Below the pieces are notes generated by a model. The model had not been told where the DNA came from. It was given only the letters and a program-made list of their open reading frames with translations, and made no database searches. A DNA stretch of 5,789 nucleotides from Rikenellaceae bacterium (GTDB taxonomy: Bacteria; Bacteroidota; Bacteroidia; Bacteroidales; UBA932), in contig DOVA01000250.1 of assembly GCA_003520315.1 (NCBI GenBank), positions 1-5,789 on the forward strand, written 5' to 3'. The translations under genes and the position numbers were made by a program. Shown here piece by piece: positions 1 to 5,789 of this stretch (positions are counted from its first letter, which is position 1; the number at the start of each line of letters is the position of its first letter).

Positions 1-1741
1 TATATTTAAAAGGATTGTCAGTATAGATTTCTCCTCTGAAAACAGGAGAAAATTCTGTCGGATTACTTTCATCAGAAGTATATCTTACTACTGCCCAAGG
101 ATATGGAAGTTGGCTTTTCAATGCTTCACCTTCATAGGTAATTACTGGTGGAGGAAGCCGGAAAGATATTCCCATATTGAACATTCTGTTGTAATGTTTC
201 TTTTCAATCCTATCTTTAAAATCATTCCAGTCTCTAAGTTCCTGATTTGTCCAACCTACTTCTGCCAGAGATGCAAGTCTGGGAAATGTCTGATATTCAA
301 TAAATCTTGCAGGTTTATTGAGAAGTTCTGTCCATAAACCTCCTTGAACCCCGAGTACCAGATAATTTAAACTGTCAGGTATTTGATTCTTTGCAGCAGG
401 ATCAAATGAATAGGTTTTTTCAAGAGTTACAATTCCTGCCCAGTTGTGTCCTCTTTCTACCTCAGACTGCTTCATATCCAAGTAACAAAATTGGCTGGGC
501 TGCATTACTGTTGGCTGTCCCTTCAGAACTGCGTTAATTCCTCTGTCAACACTTTTCCATGCATAAACTCTGGTTTCCGGTCTAAGTTTTTCGCCATCAA
601 TGATTTCATCCCATCCTGCAATATGCTTTTCATGTTTTTCGACAATATTTTCCATTCTTTTAACAAAGTAACCTAATAATTCAGCAGGTTCCTTCATTCC
701 CATCTTTTCCATTAAAGCATTGCAATCCGGACAATTTTTCCAGGCGGAGTAGTTTACCTCATCTCCTCCTATATGAATATATTTTGAAGGAAAAAGATGT
801 GCAATTTCTGCTATAATATCTTCAAGCATTCTGTAATTACTTTCTTTACTAACACACCAGACATTTTTCCCTTCTCCCTGAATACTGAGGCTTGTATCAG
901 TTTTTCTACATAAAACCTGAGGATAAGTTGATGTTACAGCTCTACTGTGGCCTGGAAGGTCAATTTCAGGAATTATTTCAATATTCCTTTCTGCTGCATA
1001 AGCAACTATTTTTTTGATCTGTTCCTGAGTATAAAAACCTCCGTATCTTTTGTTACCTGAGCCATACGATGGTTGCAATACTTCTTCCGGGCCTCTCCAT
1101 GCTCCTTTGGTAGTAAGTTCAGGATATTTTTTTATTTCTATTCTCCATCCGTTATCGTCAGCCAGATGCCAATGAAACTTGTTAATTTTATGGTAAGATA
1201 ACCAGTCTATATATTTGATTATCACATCATAATCAAAAAATGTCCGTGAAACGTCGAGCATCATTCCTCTGTAAGAAAATCTTGGATAATCTTCTATATT
1301 ACAAATTGGAATCTTCCACTCCTCTCTCCCGGTTGTCCTTCCTGAATATACCGCCGGTGGAAGTAATTGGAGAAATGACTGTACACCATAAAAAATTCCG
1401 GCCTTTGACTTTGCTTTAATTATAATTCCGGTTGAATCGCTTTTCAAAACATATCCTTCTACAGGGATTTCCATCTGTGGGTCAATTTCAAGTATAACAT
1501 AATTGTTTAAAGGATGTTTTTTGACTTTGGTAAAGGGGAATCCTGTGGCTTTTTGAATTTTATCCTGAAGATAGTTACAATTAAAAGCATTTTTTTCGTT
1601 GCTGTAGATTACACAATTTTTGTCAATAACAAAGAATCCATCCTTATAGATCTCTTTTTGAGGTTTTGGTATTATATCACTTTGAGCACTTAAGGAGAAG
1701 GAGATACACAAAGTTATAAGAAAAGATAATGGTTTTTTCAT
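1..1741 (-). CDS. Secreted beta-N-acetylhexosaminidase, glycoside hydrolase family 20 (3' end off window)
   Basis: It should remove terminal beta-linked GlcNAc/GalNAc from glycans or chitin oligomers by GH20 substrate-assisted catalysis, probably in the periplasm. The visible 580 codons begin at the ATG at 1741. The first 20 residues are a signal peptide: MKK, a hydrophobic run and a likely cut near SLSAQ. C12 is preceded by Leu, so it is not a lipobox and the enzyme is not predicted to be a lipoprotein. Residues ~22-150 fit the GH20b N-terminal domain. Residues ~155-497 form the TIM barrel, with HWHLADDNGW (190-199), LPGHS (262-266), the catalytic pair D327-E328 in HIGGDE, Y420, and W470-T471-E472 (GLWTE). 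After PPP (530-532) a chitobiase/hexosaminidase C-terminal domain seems to start (VRYTSDESNP, 552-561) and runs off the edge. All key residues are present and no frameshift is seen. Family assignment is firm; the exact substrate is inferred. Confidence 0.96.
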   Translation of the reverse strand, partial: MKKPLSFLITLCISFSLSAQSDIIPKPQKEIYKDGFFVIDKNCVIYSNEKNAFNCNYLQDKIQKATGFPFTKVKKHPLNNYVILEIDPQMEIPVEGYVLKSDSTGIIIKAKSKAGIFYGVQSFLQLLPPAVYSGRTTGREEWKIPICNIEDYPRFSYRGMMLDVSRTFFDYDVIIKYIDWLSYHKINKFHWHLADDNGWRIEIKKYPELTTKGAWRGPEEVLQPSYGSGNKRYGGFYTQEQIKKIVAYAAERNIEIIPEIDLPGHSRAVTSTYPQVLCRKTDTSLSIQGEGKNVWCVSKESNYRMLEDIIAEIAHLFPSKYIHIGGDEVNYSAWKNCPDCNALMEKMGMKEPAELLGYFVKRMENIVEKHEKHIAGWDEIIDGEKLRPETRVYAWKSVDRGINAVLKGQPTVMQPSQFCYLDMKQSEVERGHNWAGIVTLEKTYSFDPAAKNQIPDSLNYLVLGVQGGLWTELLNKPARFIEYQTFPRLASLAEVGWTNQELRDWNDFKDRIEKKHYNRMFNMGISFRLPPPVITYEGEALKSQLPYPWAVVRYTSDESNPTEFSPVFRGEIYTDNPFKY

Positions 1742-1750
1742 AATTCTATT

Positions 1751-1760
1751 GATAATTATC
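1751..1760. repeat. 10-bp perfect palindrome in the GH20 leader
   Basis: GATAATTATC equals its own reverse complement and lies 9 bases before the GH20 start codon, in the presumed 5' untranslated leader. It could be an operator or a short mRNA hairpin close to the start. Palindromes of this length arise by chance several times in a window of this size, especially in AT-rich DNA, so a function is only a possibility. Confidence 0.2.
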
Positions 1761-1796
1761 TGTTATACATGATTTTATATTCCCGAAATTCTGGCG

Positions 1797-1810
1797 TTGT
1801 AAAGTTACAA
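1797..1810. promoter_or_regulatory. Inverted repeat in the GH20/sdhA divergent region (possible operator)
   Basis: TTGTAA-AG-TTACAA is a perfect 6-bp inverted repeat with a 2-base spacer. It lies between the divergent GH20 and sdhA genes, 14 bases before the -33 box of the sdhA promoter, and overlaps the weak -7-like box of GH20. The position suits a dimeric regulator acting on one or both genes. The half-site loosely recalls TTGT...ACAA sites of Crp/Fnr-type regulators, but those usually have a wider spacer, so no regulator is named. Confidence 0.3.
1800..1807 (-). promoter_or_regulatory. Weak -7-like box for the GH20 gene
   Basis: On the minus strand TAACTTTA matches seven of eight positions of the Bacteroidetes -7 pattern TAnnTTTG, 58 bases before the GH20 ATG. 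No TTTG lies at the proper distance upstream, so this is only a candidate. The next most similar sequence nearby is no better. Confidence 0.22.
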
Positions 1811-1824
1811 AAATTGATTTAGAA

Positions 1825-1855
1825 TTTGCTATCTATCTTAATATGCCTACCTTTG
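1825..1855 (+). promoter_or_regulatory. Bacteroidetes-type promoter for sdhAB
   Basis: TTTG at 1825-1828 and TACCTTTG at 1848-1855 are separated by 19 bases. This matches the primary sigma factor (sigma-ABfr) promoter of Bacteroidetes, TTTG-N19-21-TAnnTTTG, at every defined base. Transcription would start near 1861, giving a leader of about 18 bases before the sdhA ATG. The leader contains TTTAAAAT twice (1863-1870 and 1873-1880), with no Shine-Dalgarno sequence, as is usual in this phylum. The promoter makes sdhA the first gene of its transcript. Confidence 0.75.
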
Positions 1856-1878
1856 TGAACTTTTTAAAATAGTTTAAA

Positions 1879-3825
1879 ATGTCCGAAAAACTGATTTCAA
1901 GAGTTCCTGAAGGCCCATTGTCCCAGAAGTGGACAGAACATAAGGCACATATAAAAGTTGTAAGTCCTGCTAACAAAAGAAAATTAGAAATTATTGTTAT
2001 TGGTACAGGTTTAGGAGGGGCTTCAGCTGCAGCATCACTTGGAGAACTTGGATACAATGTTAAAGTTTTCTGTATAAGTGACTCTCCTCGAAGAGCACAT
2101 TCTATAGCAGCTCAGGGAGGTATTAATGCTGCAAAAAATTATCCAAATGATAATGATTCTGTTTATCGTCTTTTTTATGATACTATAAAGGGAGGAGATT
2201 ATAGAAGCAGGGAGGCAAATGTTTATCGTCTTGCTGAGGTAAGTAATTTAATTATTGACCAATGCGTAGCTCAAGGAGTTCCCTTTGCAAGAGAATACAG
2301 CGGTATGTTGGATAATCGCTCTTTTGGTGGTGCCCAGGTAAGTCGAACATTTTATGCAAGAGGGCAAACCGGTCAGCAACTTTTATTAGGAGCATATGCA
2401 GCTTTGAACCGACAGATACATCTTGGGAATGTTAAATCGTACACACGTCATGAGATGCTGGATTTGGTTCTGATTAATGGAGAAGCGAAGGGGATTATTG
2501 CCAGAAATTTGGTTACGGGAGAGATAGAAAGGCATGGAGCACACGCAGTAGTTCTTGCATCAGGGGGATATGGCAATGTTTTCTTTCTTTCTACTAATGC
2601 TATGAACAGCAATGGTTCTGCAGCATGGCAATGTTATAAAAAGGGTGCTTATTTTGCTAATCCTTGTTTTGCTCAGATTCATCCAACATGTATTCCAGTT
2701 CATGGCGAACAGCAAAGTAAACTTACTTTGATGAGCGAATCATTACGTAATGATGGAAGAATTTGGGTCCCAAAGAAATTGGAAGATGTTAAAAAACTGA
2801 GGAACAAAGAGATAACTCCATCTCAAATACCTGAAGAGGATCGTGATTATTATCTTGAACGCCGCTATCCTGCTTTTGGCAATTTAGTACCACGTGATGT
2901 TGCTTCAAGGGCTGCTAAGGAGAGATGTGATGCTGGATATGGTGTCAATGAGACAGGACTTGCTGTTTTTCTTGATTTTAAAAGTGCAATAGAAAGACTC
3001 GGCGAGCATGTTATTGCAGAGAGATATGGCAACCTTTTTCAGATGTACGAAAAGATTACTGATGTCAATCCATACAAGGAACCTATGATGATATATCCTG
3101 CAATCCACTATACTATGGGAGGACTTTGGGTAGATTATAATCTTCAGACCACTATACCTGGTTTGTATGCGATAGGTGAAGCTAATTTTAGTGATCACGG
3201 CGGGAATCGTTTAGGTGCTTCAGCTCTTATGCAGGGACTCGCTGATGGTTATTTTATTTTGCCTTATACAATAGGCGATTATCTTGCTTCCAAGATTCAG
3301 GTACCAAAGACAGATATAAATGATCCTGCTTTTGTTGAGGCAGAAAGTAATGTCAAAAAAAAGGTAGACAAACTGCTTTCAATAAATGGGACTCAAACAG
3401 TTGATTTTTATCACAAGAAACTTGGACATATTATGTGGGAATATGTTGGAATGGCCAGGAACGAAAGTGGGCTTAAGAAGGCAATAGAAGAGATCAGAGT
3501 TTTAAGGGAGCAGTTCTGGCACGACGTTAAAGTACCGGGTACATTCTCTGAATTAAATCAAGAACTTGAAAAGGCTCTTAAAGTTGCCGATTTTATGGAG
3601 ATAGGAGAGTTGATGGCCTTAGATGCATTAGATAGAAAAGAATCGTGTGGGGGTCATTTTAGAGTAGAGATGCAAACCGAAGATGGCGAGACTCTTAGGG
3701 ATGATAATAATTTTATGTATGTGAGTGCATGGGAAATTACTGGAGACGGGGTTGAGCCTAATTTGCACAAGGAACCTCTCAATTATGAATTTGTCAAGCC
3801 TTCTACTAGAAACTATAAAGATTAA
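1879..3825 (+). CDS. sdhA: Succinate dehydrogenase/fumarate reductase flavoprotein subunit
   Basis: This is the catalytic subunit that interconverts succinate and fumarate on FAD; it could equally be called frdA. The 648 residues are full length for the Bacteroidetes form. An N-terminal stretch (PEGPLSQKW, 10-18) typical of that form precedes the dinucleotide-binding motif GTGLGG (42-47). H74 in AHSIAAQGG is the expected covalent FAD attachment site. The active site is represented by H268 (QIHPT), R339 ([10 protein letters not shown]), H410 (HYTMGG) and R444 ([10 protein letters not shown]). The C-terminus ends normally in RNYKD, and no segment is missing. The ATG at 1879 follows the promoter at a short distance and gives the family N-terminus. 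sdhB follows 14 bases after the stop. The cytochrome b anchor gene usually found just upstream is missing. The sequence cannot show whether the enzyme runs mainly as dehydrogenase or as fumarate reductase. Confidence 0.97.
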   Translation: MSEKLISRVPEGPLSQKWTEHKAHIKVVSPANKRKLEIIVIGTGLGGASAAASLGELGYNVKVFCISDSPRRAHSIAAQGGINAAKNYPNDNDSVYRLFYDTIKGGDYRSREANVYRLAEVSNLIIDQCVAQGVPFAREYSGMLDNRSFGGAQVSRTFYARGQTGQQLLLGAYAALNRQIHLGNVKSYTRHEMLDLVLINGEAKGIIARNLVTGEIERHGAHAVVLASGGYGNVFFLSTNAMNSNGSAAWQCYKKGAYFANPCFAQIHPTCIPVHGEQQSKLTLMSESLRNDGRIWVPKKLEDVKKLRNKEITPSQIPEEDRDYYLERRYPAFGNLVPRDVASRAAKERCDAGYGVNETGLAVFLDFKSAIERLGEHVIAERYGNLFQMYEKITDVNPYKEPMMIYPAIHYTMGGLWVDYNLQTTIPGLYAIGEANFSDHGGNRLGASALMQGLADGYFILPYTIGDYLASKIQVPKTDINDPAFVEAESNVKKKVDKLLSINGTQTVDFYHKKLGHIMWEYVGMARNESGLKKAIEEIRVLREQFWHDVKVPGTFSELNQELEKALKVADFMEIGELMALDALDRKESCGGHFRVEMQTEDGETLRDDNNFMYVSAWEITGDGVEPNLHKEPLNYEFVKPSTRNYKD

Positions 3826-3839
3826 GAAACATTTTCATT

Positions 3840-4619
3840 ATGGATTTTACATTAAAAGTATGGCGTCAGAAAGATGCTAAAACTAAAGGTCATTTTGAAA
3901 CATATAAGGTAACGAATATTTCACCAGATACATCTTTTCTTGAAATGATGGATATACTTAATGATCAGTTGATCAGAGAGGGAGATGATCCTGTTGCCAT
4001 TAACAAAGGTTGCAAAAATAGTGGGCCTGTTGCTTTTGATCATGACTGTCGAGAAGGTATATGTGGCACCTGTTCGTTATATATTAATGGAAGAGCTCAT
4101 GGGCCAGACAATGAGATAACTACTTGTCAACTCCATATGCGTAGATTTAATGATGGTGACACTATCACTGTTGAACCTTGGAGATCTGCTGCAATGCCTG
4201 TTATTAAGGATCTTATTGTAAACCGAAATGCTTTTGATCAGATATTACAGGCGGGTGGTTATATTTCTGTTTCTACAGGTGGTGTTCCTGATGCTAATTC
4301 AATATTAATTCCTAAAGAAAAGGCCGATGAGAGTATGGATGCTGCGGCTTGTATAGGTTGTGGAGCATGTGTAGCTACATGCAAAAATGGCTCGGCCATG
4401 CTTTTTATTTCATCGAGGGTCAGTTCACTTGCACTTTTACCTCAGGGCAGGGTAGAAGCTGCCAACAGAGTCAAGGCTATGGTAGATAAAATGGATGAAT
4501 TGGGGTTTGGTGCTTGTACAAATACAAGAGCATGTGAAATGGAATGTCCAAAGCATGTTTCTATTTCTCATATAGCCAGACTGAACAGAGAATTTTTGTT
4601 GGCGAAACTTAAGGATTAG
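3840..4619 (+). CDS. sdhB: Succinate dehydrogenase/fumarate reductase iron-sulfur subunit
   Basis: This subunit carries electrons between the FAD of SdhA and the quinone site; it could equally be called frdB. The 259 residues are a complete member of the family. The N-terminal plant-type ferredoxin domain holds the [2Fe-2S] ligands C70, C75 and C78 ([10 protein letters not shown]) and C96. In the C-terminal domain C171, C174 and C177 (CIGCGAC) with C236 (ECPKH) would bind [4Fe-4S]. C181, C226 and C232 would bind [3Fe-4S]. These assignments follow the E. coli FrdB pattern. All ligands are present. An extra cysteine, C58, lies before the first cluster. The ATG comes 14 bases after sdhA, with no ribosome-binding sequence and no promoter between them, so the two are cotranscribed. 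The stop codon overlaps the end of the convergent lipoprotein gene, and no anchor subunit gene follows. Confidence 0.97.
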   Translation: MDFTLKVWRQKDAKTKGHFETYKVTNISPDTSFLEMMDILNDQLIREGDDPVAINKGCKNSGPVAFDHDCREGICGTCSLYINGRAHGPDNEITTCQLHMRRFNDGDTITVEPWRSAAMPVIKDLIVNRNAFDQILQAGGYISVSTGGVPDANSILIPKEKADESMDAAACIGCGACVATCKNGSAMLFISSRVSSLALLPQGRVEAANRVKAMVDKMDELGFGACTNTRACEMECPKHVSISHIARLNREFLLAKLKD

Positions 4620-5134
4620 TTTTTGTAATAGACTCCGACTCCTTTAAAACTGATTATAAGACTCTCAAAAACATTGTAATCGGGGTCTTCTTCAGTCAAC
4701 ATATTTTTTAGAATAGACATCATATATTCAGTTGTATAGCATAACTCAAGTTTCCGAGAATTGCATGCAGCAGTAATGCCGGAAGGGAATACTCTGTTGT
4801 ATATATTTGCATAAATCTCGTAAACAGTATATGTACCTGTATAAACGAGTTCTGGATTGAAAGTTTTGTAAACAAAATCCACGCCTGTATTCCTGAAAAT
4901 AATCTGCTCAGGTTTCATTATGCTTTTAACTATATTATCTCTGTTATTTTTGAGAAACATTATTGCTTCAGGATGTGTTGAATAGACTTGCTCATTATAA
5001 ACAATAGTAAAGCTGGAGGTATCTATGTCCCATACCCCAACAAAACTGACACTGTCTGCATCTTTGCTGCAACCTGTCATTGCCAGACACATTATCAGTA
5101 GAATAGAAATAGAAATTATTTGTTTTTTTCCCAT
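4616..5134 (-). CDS. Small lipoprotein of unknown function
   Basis: I do not recognise the family with certainty. Starting at the ATG at 5134 the protein has 172 residues. It has a lysine-bearing N-terminus, a hydrophobic stretch (6-19) and the lipobox LAMTG-C22, so C22 should be lipidated after signal peptidase II cleavage. A GTG at 5149 would add five residues ahead of a signal peptide that is already complete, so the ATG is preferred. Acidic residues just after the cysteine (CSKDAD) faintly resemble the Bacteroidetes surface-export signal. The mature part has GVW (33-35), GTYTV (100-104), alternating beta-type hydrophobic segments and a late leucine/methionine-rich helix (137-146). This layout is reminiscent of small lipocalin-like Bacteroidetes lipoproteins, which is inference only. 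C124 and C132 could form a disulfide. It converges on sdhB, and the two stop codons overlap within four bases. Confidence 0.85.
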   Translation of the reverse strand: MGKKQIISISILLIMCLAMTGCSKDADSVSFVGVWDIDTSSFTIVYNEQVYSTHPEAIMFLKNNRDNIVKSIMKPEQIIFRNTGVDFVYKTFNPELVYTGTYTVYEIYANIYNRVFPSGITAACNSRKLELCYTTEYMMSILKNMLTEEDPDYNVFESLIISFKGVGVYYKN

Positions 5135-5179
5135 TATGCGGCTTTTCACTTTTATTTGAAAAATGCCCCCGTATCTTTA

Positions 5180-5187
5180 CAAATGTA
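5180..5187 (-). promoter_or_regulatory. -7-like box for the lipoprotein gene
   Basis: On the minus strand TACATTTG fully matches the Bacteroidetes -7 pattern TAnnTTTG. It lies 45 bases before the preferred lipoprotein ATG. The -33 element is poor: the nearest TTTG is only 11 bases upstream instead of about 19-21. The placement is sensible but the promoter is half-supported. Confidence 0.4.
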
Positions 5188-5208
5188 TGAAAAATCTTCA
5201 AAAAGAAT

Positions 5209-5216
5209 TAAATTTG
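5209..5216 (+). promoter_or_regulatory. -7-like box for the alpha/beta hydrolase gene
   Basis: TAAATTTG fully matches TAnnTTTG and lies 15 bases before the ATG at 5232. A start of transcription near 5222 would leave a leader of about ten bases. No TTTG is found 19-21 bases upstream. If real, it rules out the two earlier in-frame ATGs at 5163 and 5187 for this transcript. A second, poorer candidate on this strand is TATCTTTA at 5172-5179. Confidence 0.35.
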
Positions 5217-5231
5217 AGTAAATATCGGATA

Positions 5232-5789
5232 ATGGAATTTTTTGCTACTTGTAATGGTATTCCCGTACATATTTCTGATACGTCACGGGGGGAGAAATGT
5301 TTGATATTTCTTCATGGTTATCTTGAAACTCTTTACATCTGGGATGACTTTATAAATTTGTTGCCTGACATAATCAGAGTTATAACAATAGATCTTCCAG
5401 GGCACGGTTTAACTGGTTCGAATAAGGAAGAGAATTCTGTACCTTTTATGGCAGATGTCGTTAATTCTGTTCTTGATTTGTGCAATGTTAAGTCAGCATA
5501 TATTGTTGGTCACTCGATGGGTGGCTATGTTGCTATAGAAGCTGCAAAGCGCTATTATGACCGTTTTGATGGATTGATACTTATGCATTCAACTCCTTGG
5601 GCTGATTCTGATGAGAAGAGGTTGGACAGAGAAAGAGAGATAGAACTTATAAGAAATGCAAAATTATCCTTGATTGTTAAAACTGCTATTCCTAAAATGT
5701 TTGCAAAGGAAAATTTGCGGCGAATGGATGAGAAAATTTATGAAATTGTCGAACTTACTGAAACACATGATCCAGAGGGCATTATTGCT
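5232..5789 (+). CDS. Alpha/beta hydrolase fold protein (3' end off window)
   Basis: This is a serine hydrolase of the alpha/beta fold, acting on an unknown ester, amide or similar bond, probably in the cytoplasm since no signal peptide is seen. The first 186 residues are visible. HGYLE (28-32) matches the oxyanion-hole segment. DLPGHG (54-59) is a conserved fold motif. The nucleophile elbow GHSMGG (93-98) carries S95. A charged helical cap region follows STPWAD (120-125). The catalytic acid and histidine should lie beyond the right edge, so completeness cannot be judged. The reading frame is open upstream to 5160, with in-frame ATGs at 5163 and 5187. The ATG at 5232 is chosen because it gives the usual N-terminus (MEFF...NGIPVHISD) leading straight into the first strand. 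It is divergent from the lipoprotein gene. Motifs alone do not separate esterase, lipase, MenH-like or other activities. Confidence 0.92.
   Translation, partial: MEFFATCNGIPVHISDTSRGEKCLIFLHGYLETLYIWDDFINLLPDIIRVITIDLPGHGLTGSNKEENSVPFMADVVNSVLDLCNVKSAYIVGHSMGGYVAIEAAKRYYDRFDGLILMHSTPWADSDEKRLDREREIELIRNAKLSLIVKTAIPKMFAKENLRRMDEKIYEIVELTETHDPEGIIA

Noticed and set aside
28..51. Stem-loop with an 8-bp stem (TTTCTCCT / AGGAGAAA) and an 8-base loop
   Set aside because: It lies inside the GH20 coding sequence, encodes ordinary residues of the C-terminal domain and has no T-run, so it is not a terminator. It is probably chance.
110..676. Two short plus-strand open frames (75 and 76 codons) inside the GH20 gene
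   Set aside because: They are antisense to a strongly supported GH20 frame with all catalytic motifs. Their translations show no domain pattern and they have no promoter or start signals.
1833..2057. Minus-strand open frame of 74 codons over the start of sdhA
   Set aside because: It is antisense to the sdhA FAD-binding region, and its apparent composition reflects the complement of the conserved glycine/alanine codons. No signals support expression.
2161..2232. Direct repeat of GTTTATCGTCTT, 60 bases apart (2161-2172 and 2221-2232)
   Set aside because: It encodes the two conserved VYRL segments of SdhA (residues 95-98 and 115-118), both normal for the family, so it is not a DNA-level repeat element.
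2905..3198. Minus-strand open frame of 97 codons inside sdhA
   Set aside because: It is fully antisense to the conserved SdhA catalytic region and shows no recognisable features of its own.
3355..3362. Run of eight A bases within sdhA, a possible slippage or phase-variation site
   Set aside because: It encodes part of VKKKVDK in an intact frame, in an AT-rich gene. Runs of this length are common here and nothing suggests switching.
4995..5201. Minus-strand open frame of 68 codons overlapping the lipoprotein gene in another frame
   Set aside because: It covers the lipoprotein promoter box and signal peptide in a different frame, and its Cys/Gln/Tyr-rich end looks like a frame-shifted shadow.
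1879..5789. Possible novel multi-gene system linking sdhAB, the lipoprotein and the hydrolase
   Set aside because: The genes lie on alternating strands with separate promoters and no shared regulatory sites or domain logic. This is ordinary neighbour arrangement.

Overview
The window looks like chromosomal DNA of a Bacteroidota (Bacteroidetes) bacterium. It is AT-rich. Its start codons lack Shine-Dalgarno sequences and sit in A-rich leaders. Promoter-like sites match the phylum's TTTG / TAnnTTTG pattern. The fumarate reductase/succinate dehydrogenase subunits are of the Bacteroides type, and a secreted GH20 hexosaminidase and a lipoprotein fit the same phylum. The species cannot be named from this sequence. 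No RNA gene, insertion sequence, CRISPR array, attachment site or phage trait was found.

Layout: (1) 1-1741, minus strand: a secreted family 20 beta-N-acetylhexosaminidase, cut by the left edge near its C-terminus. (2) 1742-1878: a short divergent regulatory region with a near-ideal Bacteroidetes promoter reading right and a small inverted repeat. (3) 1879-4619, plus strand: a two-gene unit, sdhA/frdA (flavoprotein) and sdhB/frdB (iron-sulfur protein), 14 bases apart. (4) 4616-5134, minus strand: a small lipoprotein of unknown function, convergent with sdhB and overlapping its stop codon. (5) 5135-5231: a second short divergent region with a -7-like box for each direction. (6) 5232-5789, plus strand: an alpha/beta hydrolase cut by the right edge.

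SdhA and SdhB form the catalytic, cytoplasm-facing half of a complex that interconverts succinate and fumarate and normally exchanges electrons with (mena)quinone through a di-heme cytochrome b anchor. In typical Bacteroidetes that anchor gene (sdhC/frdC) lies directly before the flavoprotein gene. Here that place is taken by a promoter and the divergent GH20 gene, and no anchor gene lies downstream. The anchor must therefore be encoded elsewhere or be absent, and this is the most notable point in the window. The flanking genes (GH20, lipoprotein, hydrolase) are separate transcription units with no evident functional link to the dehydrogenase. I see no convincing new multi-gene system here.
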